Origin: Symsagittifera roscoffensis
Lineage: Eukaryota; Xenacoelomorpha; Acoela; Convolutidae
Reading direction: 5' to 3'
DNA: 64,000 nt
Assembly: GCF_963678635.1 (NCBI RefSeq)
Contig: NC_087062.1
Span: forward strand, 24,262,177-24,326,176
Shown here: one piece after another, positions 38,889-47,821 of the stretch
How the letters are laid out: each line of letters starts with the position of its first letter
Numbering within the stretch: position 1 is the stretch's first letter
Notes under the pieces: generated by a model
The model's input: only the letters and a program-made list of their open reading frames with translations
Told to the model about the DNA's origin: nothing
Databases searched by the model: none
Made by a program: the position numbers and the translations under genes

Positions 38889-39348
38889 TTACAGAGAAAG
38901 TATTTTGTCGCGTTCTTTCAAGTCAATAGTGCATCCTGGCTTTTGAATACAATAAAAAGCAGAGCTTGCTCCGAGTTTCAAGCATGCCTCTAAATTGCCT
39001 CCTTGCGCCAGAGATGCCAAAATTCCTCCTACAAATGCATCGCCTGCACAACTCGTATCGATAAAATCTCCCGGATTAACTTCGCTTACCGGATTTTCGA
39101 GGCAAAATTTCACCGTCCTGGAACACTAGGCTAGGGTGTGGTCCTCGTGTTATGATAACAATCGGTGATTTCTTTTTAGTTGCTTTGGCCATATTGCTAA
39201 CCCGTTTTCCGATTTCTTTGATGTCGTTTTTGACGTTATCAGTGCTGTCGTCTTGAGATACCGAGAATTCTCGGAACTCGTCTTCGTTTCCGAACAGAAA
39301 ATCCACTAATGGCAGCAGTTGCAGAATCTTTTCCTTAAATGTTGTTCT
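38889..39348 (-). CDS. ADK: Adenosine kinase exon 3 (frame break near 39113)
   Basis: Starts after CATATAG with KEKILQLLPLVDFLFGNEDE, then KSPIVIITRGPHPSLVFQDG. The frame changes by one base at GACGGTGAAA and continues VKFCLENPVSEVNPGDFIDT, SCAGDAFVGGILASLAQGG, and stops after KERDKILSL. A 34-base intron (GT at 39112 to AG) would also restore frame but is implausibly short and would remove conserved sequence. Confidence 0.85.
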
Positions 39349-42300
39349 CTATATGACGAATTAGATCACCAGAAGAAAAACTAATAATAGACAACCTTGG
39401 AAAACATCCAAAATTCGCATTTTTTTTATTTTTAAAAATTATGCTGCTCGGAATTAGTAGTAACATTCAAATAATACTCGAATCAATCATAATCATCAAA
39501 GAGTAACCGGCCCACAATGCAACTAGAAAAAATATTTCAATCTCTGTTTGTTACCATTGCAAAAAGGTTACACCGGTTACAATGAGTGTTTAATTACAGA
39601 TTTTCTGCGCACCCGTACCGAACTTTTCTCACAATTTCACGTCTGATCATACAATTATCAGACACTAGCTCTGTGCATATCTCTTTCACATGCGATCACT
39701 TCTGCCGTTTGCAGACTATACCTGAGTCAGACATGACTATACATGGTCAGACATGACTATACCTGAGTCAGACATGACTATACTTGGTCAGAAATGACTA
39801 TACCTGGTCAGACATGACTATACCTGCTTCAGGTCTGACCATGTAGAAAACTTAGCGCCATGTAACGGCAGAAACACATATGGTTATAATGTAGTCCACT
39901 GTAGTCTTACGATAAAATTACAAGCCGGCAAGGTATTTTGATAGACAAAGAATCATAATGACTGCCTATTTTGAACTATTTACCTTGATCTTGTATGAAT
40001 TGTTTCGGGAGCGACCTAGCTCCCAATCCAATTGGATAGTTTAAAAACTTTATGGTCCGAGCTGTTGTTTGTTTGTTGTGTCTGAGGCATGTAGAAAAAA
40101 GATCCTTTGTTTCAGTTATCGCTTCTCGGCTATAATCTTTGGCTAAGATCATGAAAGAGAAGCACTGTCACGGCCCTTCTTCGAACAAGAAGTAAATGCA
40201 GCCCTTGATCATGCATCATCTGCTCCTGTCCCCGATGGGTGGACCTACGCTATTTTGGCTCAATAAAAGGTTTCGTGCCAGCCTTTACGTTCGGATTGCA
40301 CCAGTTAGCAGCTTCAGGGGCTACGCCTGATAGGTGGAGGAATTACGAAAATCTACTTCTGTTTAAAAAGCCCAACGAATTCCAAGAGGGAATGGACAAG
40401 TTCCTGAAAATTTTTTCGCCCTATAGCGCTATAAAATGTGACATAAAAGCTCCTTACGTCAATGATCTGCAAACGACTATCCTCGTGGTTCGAGAGGAAC
40501 AATGGCATCTCCCACGGGCAGCAAGCTGTTTTTTCCAGAAAAGGCGTCATGGAGAAAACGCTTTTCGTAGCTGAGTCCTTACACTCCAAGAAAGGTGTCC
40601 TATATCTTGACCTTAGCGATGCGTTTAACAGTGTGGAACACTCAATCATTTCCAAAGCTCTACGACAAAGCCAGTGCCCAGAATGGATTACACGAATCAT
40701 ACAGACCGTTTACTCAGATTGTACTAAACATCCTACAGAACTATCCGGCATGACACTCTGTGACCCAGTGAACGTTTCCAGAGGTGTTAGGCTAGGCTGT
40801 CCACTCAGCGCTCTATTATTCAATCTGGTCCTGGATCCAGTCGTGAGGAGTGGAAAGATAACATCTGCTTCCTGCTTGGGATAAATGGACGACTTAGCAG
40901 TTGTGTTGGAGGGCGCATCCAAAGCACCGGGGATCCTGCAGAAAATAGTTGACTGCGCCCATTCACTGGGTTTCACCTTCAACCCTGCAAAATGCGGAGC
41001 TGCAAACATCTCCATACCACTCACCAATGGAGACCAATTGGTAACAGTAGTGACCGAGGAAAGAGCCTAGAAAAATCTTGGAACGACCGCATTCCCGTCA
41101 ATAGTTGGAGGACTTGAGTCCTGCTTTGAGAGAGCTTGGGCCTTAGCACAGCTAATAAAAGATTCTCAGCTCTCCTCTATGCAAAAGTTACATGCTCTCA
41201 GGACTAAGATTATACCATCTGTTAGAGGATTCATATACCGATCAAAAACAACTCCATAGGATGAACTGATCACTGCGAAAGATGGCAAAACGCATTCTTT
41301 GCTTTTCTGAGAAAGCAACTACGGCGTACATCAATTTGAACCGTTTATACGGAGGACCTGGACTTCCTGACTTGGTCCTAACAAAAGCAAAAATGACACT
41401 TAAATCGTTTGTCAATGCTTTTAATATCAAAGACTCTCTGGGAACGCTGACCCAGAAATTGCTTCTTCATGGATCATCAGATGAAGAGGTGATACGCGCA
41501 ATAAACCAGAACAAAAAGGCTAGACTCTCGGAAATTACCAAAGAAACTTCTCTAGCACTGCAACGAATACGCAATTACCTGAAACTGAACATCAAATTAG
41601 AACTGCACAATGACAGGTTGAACATGCAACTTACATATATGAGCTATCGAAACCCATGGCCAATGCTCCACTCCCTAATCACAAAAGGAGTCTTGCAATC
41701 TTATTAGAGGCTCGAGACCAAGGCCGTTACTGGAGGAGCCTCAGCTCATCGCCTATTGCGACTAAGACGATATACAGTTTTCACATCAATTTTTGCGACT
41801 GGCGGTTCATTCATCGTTCTAGGCTAAACCTCACCCCTTTACGCGGAGCAATCACCTGGTGTAAAAACAAAAACACAACCTGCCGCCGCTGCCAATTGAA
41901 TCAAGAGACACTGAATCATGTTATCAATAATTGTCTAGTCAACCGTAAGTCAGTAATAAGCAGACACGAGGAGGCGCGGAATCTACCTGAAGCAAGTATA
42001 CCTGCACATTATACCATCATCAAAGAGCAACGTTTTGGGAATCTGCAGCCCGACCTGATTGTTCAAAATAACGAAAAGCAGACAACAGTCATCCTCGATA
42101 TCAAAGTTTCAGCAAAGCCACAAAAACCCAAGAACAGCACGTGACTGACATGGCAACCAAATATGAGAGCACTACGCTTCTGAGAAAATTGGCCAACAAA
42201 AACGTCCACCATGCACGGAACCTTTCAATTGGACACATCACCGGAAACGCCCAAACTTATTAGATTGTGACCTACAAAAAAAAACTTATCTTCACCGAAG

Positions 42301-44040
42301 GCTATTCGCTGTTTCAAACATCCCAAATGTTGATCAACTTCAAAAAAACTAAGATTTTCAAACTTGCTATGATTTCAAATTTCATTCTCTACTATTCTCA
42401 GTGTCCTTGTAAATTAACTCCTGTTCTTGCTTATTTTGATTCTGAGGAATTAAATCTTTCATCTGTTTCTGTCAGCGTATTATCTGGCATGCTGGGCATT
42501 GCCTGGCACCAATATTAAACTGATTTTTGCTTCTAGAGTTAACACCAAAGCTTGCTTCGGTTGACTCATGAATTGTCCCGGTCTAACGCTACCAAAATGA
42601 TATGGCTGCTTCAGGACTTATCATGCAATTTCAGGCATGATTATGTCTGCTTCAGGTATGATCATGTAAAGTCAGGTATGATCATGTCTGGGCCAGGTAT
42701 GATCATGTAAAGTCAGATCTGAAATATACCTAGGACAGGTTTGATCATACCTGGGCCAGACCTGAAGCAGACATGATCATACCTGACTTTTTCCATAGTT
42801 ATCATATCTGTTCATGTCTGATTCAGACATGTACAGCAAAAAAGAGACATGCAACAGGACTGATACAGTTCTGAAAGTTGTATGAATTTTTGATGTTTAG
42901 ATTTGAATTTAACTAAAAATTTCAGTACGGGCATTTCTTTGTGAAAACGGAGAAAAATTTTGCTCGTTCTCAAATGGAAAAAAATTTACAAAAAAAACAT
43001 AACCAAAAAGTTTTTAAAAGAGGTTGCTCAGTTTCAACCACAGTTTGTTGATTTTTTTCGAAACTGGAAATACTCAAACCATTGAGAAAACCTGTTTCGC
43101 CCATCTCTGTTATAGCTTTCCTTTCACTTGAATTTTGCAGAAAAAAAAGTTCTAATTTTGTTTAATATCTAACCTTGAAGCTTTTACAAATGAATTCTGC
43201 AGACAGGTTGAAGCAAAATATCTTTCCAGTATTAGCGGCCTGCTCAGCCAGAAGAAACAAAGCAACGGGGCACACAGTTAAGAAGAAGCCAGTGCAATAG
43301 AAAATTCTCGCGTTTTCGACTAGGGTCCAAATTTCGTCAGTTTTCAGATGCTTTTCTGAATCATAAAAATTAGCTGCTCCTAAATATGCACACAGAGACC
43401 TGTTTACGCCAGTTATGCAAACTGCTGATTTTGCTGTTGGTTTATGCTGCACTTGGTAGAATTGCGCGTTAATGTTTTCATTCTGACAATATTGGAGAAG
43501 AGTTTTCGCTTCGTGGTCTGTTCCTGTTGTCCCGGCGAAGACACAAGCCTGTTTCTGAGAGTCACCTGCATAAAAACGCTGCAGCTATTTAGCGACTTAT
43601 TCAATAAGTAATAAGAAGGTGGGGGCTCAAGCAAAAATTTAAGCAAAAAAAATCAACCTCGTTTTGGGTCAAAAACCCTCTTCCCGCCCAAAGGGACTCG
43701 CTTTGGTACCATTTTAGGACCTCCATTTTTGGCTGACCGGCTCTACAACTTTCCAGAAAAAATATATATACTGATTATCTTCCTAGATTATTTTTATGAA
43801 TAACGAACCAATCAGCAATTGACAGTATCTGATGGAATTCAAAGCAGCACCTCCTGGAGTCACCTCGCAATCGTATGATGCCACCAGATCTTCTAGAATA
43901 TTCTGATTGTCGTCGTCGCCCAGAATTGCATCGTGTGGCCTCAGAGAGTGACGAGCGAGGAAATCAGAGGAAACTTCTGCCGAAAAATCGAGCATCGGAT
44001 TTCCAATAGAGAAAACACACCCCTCACATAATTTGGACAT
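38889..44040 (-). CDS. ADK: Adenosine kinase (3 coding exons, one frame break)
   Basis: Phosphorylates adenosine to AMP with ATP in the cytosol or nucleus, setting adenosine levels and feeding purine salvage. Three exons joined in phase give about 360 residues, the normal length. The N-terminus has FSIGNPMLDFSAEV and the substrate-side GGAALNSI. The middle has SAVCITGVNRSLCAYLGAAN and FYCTGFFLTVCP. The C-terminal half has DFLFGNEDE and the PfkB signature around DTSCAGDAFVGG with the catalytic Asp. The usual DTNGAGDAF appears as DTSCAGDAF, so the first Gly of the anion hole is Cys. Around 39113 the frame shifts by one base between VFQDG and VKFCLENP. With one base removed the exon reads through to the stop, so sequence error is more likely than decay. 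A broken LINE sits antisense in intron 2. Confidence 0.9.
39715..39850. repeat. About 20-base tandem repeat, left of the LINE
   Basis: Six or so units of TCAGACATGACTATACCTGG, closing with CTTCAGGTCTGACCATG. The unit is nearly its own reverse complement. The same motif recurs at 42590-42840 on the other side of the LINE. Confidence 0.85.
40150..42264 (+). pseudogene. Non-LTR retrotransposon with restriction-like endonuclease (R2/NeSL-type), broken
   Basis: Reverse transcriptase pieces in order: SSAPVPDGWTYAI (about 40210), ICKRLSSWFERNNGISHGQQ, the motif with catalytic Asp LYLDLSDAFNSVEHSII (about 40600), RGVRLGCPLSALLFNLVLDP (about 40780) and MDDLAVVLEG (40885). The thumb follows (YGGPGLPDLVLTKAK). 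Then comes the zinc knuckle CRRCQLNQETLNHVINNC (about 41880) and the restriction-like endonuclease core with PDLIV and ILDIKV (about 42050-42110). The tail ends near 42264 (IGHITGNAQTY). Late-positioned knuckle plus PD-(D/E)xK core define the R2/NeSL/CRE group. Several frameshifts and stops break it, and the 5' end is lost or unrecognised. It sits antisense in adenosine kinase intron 2. Confidence 0.85.
42590..42840. repeat. About 20-base repeat, right of the LINE
   Basis: Units of TCAGGTATGATCATGTCTGG with variable spacers (TAAAG, GGCC). Toward the right end they invert to CAGACATGATCATACCTG. Related by inversion to the array at 39715-39850. Confidence 0.82.
43174..43565 (-). CDS. ADK: Adenosine kinase exon 2
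   Basis: The acceptor TTTTTATGCAG precedes GT GAC TCT. It encodes ACVFAGTTGTDHEAKTLL, then PTAKSAVCITGVNRSL, the AAN..Y..EKHL segment and NLSAEFICKSFK. The donor AAG|GTTAGA is phase 0. All of these stretches align with the animal adenosine kinase pattern. Confidence 0.9.
43655..43755. mobile_element. hAT-like MITE fragment (inverted)
   Basis: CCCGCCCAAAGGGACTCGC, TTTGGTACCATTTTAGGACC and TCCATTTTTGGCTGACC match the right third of the family in reverse. It lies in adenosine kinase intron 1. Confidence 0.6.
43809..44040 (-). CDS. ADK: Adenosine kinase exon 1
   Basis: The ATG at 44040 (AAAAATGTCC) begins MSKLCEGCVFSIGNPMLDFS. The frame continues to ILEDLVASYDCEVTPGGAAL and NSIRYCQLLI. The donor is ATTG|GTTCGT. 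An upstream TTG at 44052 is in frame, but ATG at 44040 fits the family length better. Confidence 0.85.
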
Positions 44041-44145
44041 TTTTGAAGACAAAATAGCATTTATTCAACTATTGGAACGTAACATTGAATCAAAGATGAA
44101 ATTATTATAAAAAATGTGTCGAAATTTAAGAACTGCTGTTAGAAC

Positions 44146-44538
44146 CATTAGCGTGCCGAGGGAGGGGTGCATGGGGGGATTACCGCCTTTCCCCCTCAAT
44201 TCTGGTTGCCAAGTTTTTCCAAAGGGTCCCTTCTTTGGTACAACTTTATGACATCCATTTTTCGCTGACCAACCTCAAAATTTTTCTAAAGGCGCCTTGG
44301 GCGCCAATATGACTAATTTTGAGGTGGAAGCGCGCGCCGTAAAAACGCAACTTTTTTTGGTCAAAATTTCTAAAAACTGCCTAAAAACGCCTTCTTGAAA
44401 ATGTTGGGTCACAAAATAGGGTCGTTATACTATTTTAGGAGAGCTCGAAAAATCAAAATGGCAGGCCTATAAAAAAGGCCGGCTAAATTTTCAAAATTTT
44501 TCGAACCCCCCCAAGAAAAATTTCTGCACACGCCACTG
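44146..44538. mobile_element. hAT-like MITE, variant-end copy (inverted)
   Basis: Ends CATTAGCGTG and, inverted, CAGTGGCGTG. The flanks GTTAGAAC (44138-44145) and GCTAGTAC (44539-44546) match at 6 of 8. The interior keeps GGCGCCTTGGGCGCCAATAT and GCGCGCGCC. The CAGTGGCG end marks a subfamily. It lies about 100 bases upstream of the adenosine kinase ATG. Confidence 0.75.
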
Positions 44539-45039
44539 GCTAGTACTTATCTGTATTTGTTTCTGATAACTGATAAGTATTTCAAAACAGGATTATCTAT
44601 GTTGCAATCTGCTACGCCTCAGATGATGACGAGCTTCTGTGGGCAAATTAAATACATGGTGCAATAATCATGAACTTTGTGCAAGAAAAGTTTCAGGTGT
44701 TTTGGTGCTTTGATGTGACAGAAAACACTTACGTCACATCCGCAATCCTCCTTCTATCTAATAGATTTATTAAGTAAATAGGCAACGGACCATTTTTCAA
44801 ACATCCAAGCATCAAAATCAGTAATTTCCGCTTTCGGTTGAGCAGGTAAGCCTTCAGAATTTGAACTTAGAGGTAAGTTTTACTCTGATATTGCAGAAAA
44901 CTTAAATTTAGTTAAGTTTTTGGTACGGGAAAAAAATTGGTCAAGGAAGAAGAATTAACATCAGTTTGGGAAAAAAATATGGAAATTTTGCTACATATGA
45001 GTTATTCCAAATGTATAGAAAAATAATCAATTTAACTTT

Positions 45040-45073
45040 CAGGACTTTGCGCTGATACGAGCAGTCTTGTTGT
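45040..45073 (-). mobile_element. Paired-hairpin element, end fragment (inverted)
   Basis: CAGGACTTTGCGCTGATACG followed by AGCAGTCTTGTTGTT matches the end of the family, with a decayed hairpin. Confidence 0.5.
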
Positions 45074-45262
45074 TATTGCTTCAATCGCGAAATAGATTCT
45101 CCATTTTTCCGAGAGTGAAGAAACCTTTTTGTCGCTCTAGTTTGGATGTTTCAATGGGGGTTGTGAAATAAAACCACTAGTAGAATATACGGTATTGCCT
45201 CAACAGAACATAGACTGTAATTTTTAGGACGAAAGTGCCGTTTTACTCTTGATGATGTCAAC

Positions 45263-45676
45263 CAGGGGCGGATCGAGGATTTTGTCGAGGGGGTGCCGGA
45301 TTTTCGTTAAAATATCGAAAACTTTGACGACCTTTTTTTCGGTTGACTAAATTATCTTTCCAAGCTCTCACAGAGCACTAAAGTTACCCTGTTTTTTTCT
45401 ACGCCAAAGGCAAAATTTTGAAACACTGGCCAAAAAAGGCGTTTTTAGGCACTTTTTGGAACATTTCGACCAAAAAACCTAGTTTTTTGTGCGCGCGCTC
45501 CCCCCTCAAATGTAGTGTATATTCTTGGCGCTAAATTCGCCTGGAAAAATTTCAGGGTCTGTCATCAAACATGGATATCTCAAAATAGTACAAAGGGGGG
45601 TTTCTTTGGGTCGGCATGGGGTCGAATCCCTGAAAGGGTGGTCATCCGCCCTCCCTCCCCCCTAAATCCGCCCCTG
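45263..45676. mobile_element. hAT-like MITE, full copy
   Basis: Begins CAGGGGCGGATCGAGG and ends CCTAAATCCGCCCCTG, so the inverted repeats are close to perfect. The flanks ATGTCAAC (45255-45262) and GTATCAAC (45677-45684) match at 6 of 8 positions, consistent with an 8-bp duplication. It is close in sequence and length to the copy at 813-1230. Confidence 0.82.
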
Positions 45677-45697
45677 GTATCAACCAATACAAACTGT

Positions 45698-46232
45698 AAC
45701 AAGACTGCTCGTATTAGGGTAAAGCCCTGATTGTGATCCGGCTGCCTATTAAGGTTTTTGGAGCAGTAATAACCTAAAAAATTAGATGTAATAAAGTAAA
45801 ATGAACATTTTTTTTTTAATTTGAAATTTTTTATGAAAATCATTCCCCCCCACACGCCATATAAAGAACAAAAGGATAGATTTTGCTCCTTGTAACAAAT
45901 CAATTAAGGCAAATAAGCTTCGTTCAACCAATTTGGAACGATTTATAGGACGGATTAAATCTCTGCTTACGCGTTAATAGCGCGAATTTTATCGCTCGTT
46001 AATTGTCCCAAGTTGGTCAAAATGGCAATCTTTAAACCCTCATAACTTTACGAAAAACGATCACAGGTGAAATATCTTTTCAAATTTAAGCTCAGGACAA
46101 CAATACCTTTTGAATGATATAAAAAAATTCCGTCAAAAATGGCCAGTTAAAAATTCGAAATTTGTCTGAAGAAAAAAAAAACCACCCCGAGCACAAATAT
46201 TCCGTAACTTTCGTATCGAAAGTCGGAACAAA
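45698..46232 (+). mobile_element. Paired-hairpin element, full copy (left partner of an inverted pair)
   Basis: Starts AACAAGACTGCTCGTATTAG with hairpin AGGGTAAAGCCCT. It ends with the intact hairpin ACTTTCGTATCGAAAGT and then CGGAACAA. It begins about 20 bases from the end of the preceding MITE. Confidence 0.82.
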
Positions 46233-46401
46233 AACTCTAAAAAGTCTGCTTTGATTCACATCTTTGTCATTGCTGTAGTGAAGCAATAAGCTATCTTTGA
46301 CTCGGTCTTTCTTTTTTCAAGTTCAAGCCTCATAAACATTTGAGATTTAAAGACTCATCAGTTCAGTTCATTTTTGTTCTCTTCTGAGTTTCTATCTGTT
46401 T

Positions 46402-46873
46402 TTGTTCCGACTTTCGATACGAAAGTAACGGAATATTTGTGCTCGGGGTGGGTTTTTTTTTTCTTCAGACAAATTTCAACTTTTTAACTAGCCATTTTTG
46501 ATGGAATTTTTTTATATCATTCGAAAAGTATTGTTGTCCTGAGCTCAAATTTGAAAAGATATTTCACCTGTGATCATTTTTTGTAAAGTTATGAGGGTTT
46601 AAATATTGCCATTTTGGTCAATTTGGGACAATTAACGCGCGGTATATTTTGCGCTATTAACGCGTAAGCGGAGAGTTAATCCGTCTTAGAAATTGTTCCA
46701 AATTGGTTAAAAGAAGCTGGTTTGCTTGTTTGTTCATGAAAAAAATTTAAATTTCAGAAAAAATTTTTCAGTTTGTTTTCTTTCATTGAATTTTTTAATG
46801 TTATTACTGCTCCATAAACCTTAAAGGGCAGTCGGAACATTCAGGGCGTCACCCTGATACGAGCAGTCTTGTT
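46402..46873 (-). mobile_element. Paired-hairpin element, full copy (right partner of an inverted pair)
   Basis: Starts TTGTTCCGACTTTCGATACG, containing the complete hairpin ACTTTCG-ATA-CGAAAGT family end. It ends with CAGTCGGAACATT, hairpin CAGGGCGTCACCCTG and ATACGAGCAGTCTTGTT. Facing copy 45698-46232 across 170 bases, it forms a large imperfect palindrome. Confidence 0.85.
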
Positions 46874-46879
46874 ATTTTT

Positions 46880-47820
46880 TATTTTTTTTCTCATTTTTCT
46901 ACAAGAGAGCACCATTTTGACGTGTTGATATCACCTTAGTTTACTTATATTAGCTTAAAAATTTATGAATATTTTGTGTTCGAATAATACAAAATATAGA
47001 CCGACAATCTTTTTTAGGCAGATAATAGTAAATAACTTTTTATATGTTCGAGACTGTTTATGATGAGATCAAACGTCGTTTAAGCAAACAAGTTGAGTTT
47101 CACTGTCTTCAACTGAAATTTTCATTCCATTTTTTTGATTACATAAAGACTTACAGCTATATCTGATCAATAATTGGTCATACGCAATCCGGTGACCGCG
47201 CTAAGAACAGAATGGTTCAAAAGAGCAGAAAAAAAAACTGAGAATAAAACAATCAAAATCAGACTGGTACACAGGAAAGTTTTTCGCGAGTGTTTTTGAA
47301 ACTAAAAAAGCACACATCATTTCTCCAGCTCTGATTGCTTATTTTCTTCGCGCAATCTGAATTTTTAACTGTTCTAAGAATATGTTAAATTATTGTTCTT
47401 TTTGAGCCATACTTTACCTTCCAAACTGCTATGCCCTAGCAGGCGTGGGAATCGATACGAAATGTTTCACTGAACTAAAATCTACGGCAATCACTTAATA
47501 TGGGAGTAAACGTTGGTCTGCTAATTGTAGCACTACGCAATCGTACGAAAACAGTTAGACAGTGAAAAAAATTATAAAAAATAAGCGATTTTTCTGGGTA
47601 GGCTTACAGTCAAACACAGTGCTAGTCCACGTCATTTCATTGGATTGTTTAAACGAATATGTTAAGTGTTGTCAAGGTCCGGACATATATCTCGTTACAT
47701 TCCATCTTCGATTTATAAACTGGGCATAACAATTCGTAACCAAGCTGAGCTTCGTATTCAATTCATTTTCCTTATTATATTTTTAGTTCATTAAAATTTC
47801 AAAAGTATTTTACTATTTCA
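46880..47820. other. Possible left LTR region of a Ty3-like element, undefined
   Basis: The last bases (TTTCACA) end in CA right before a primer-binding-like site, as the end of an LTR would. I could not find the matching right LTR, so the left edge is not set. No gene recognised here. Confidence 0.3.
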
Positions 47821-47821
47821 C

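Noticed and set aside
39079-39112. A 34-base intron in adenosine kinase exon 3
   Set aside because: GT...AG at these points would restore frame, but it is shorter than workable introns and would delete the conserved strand VKFCLENP that the family has at this position.
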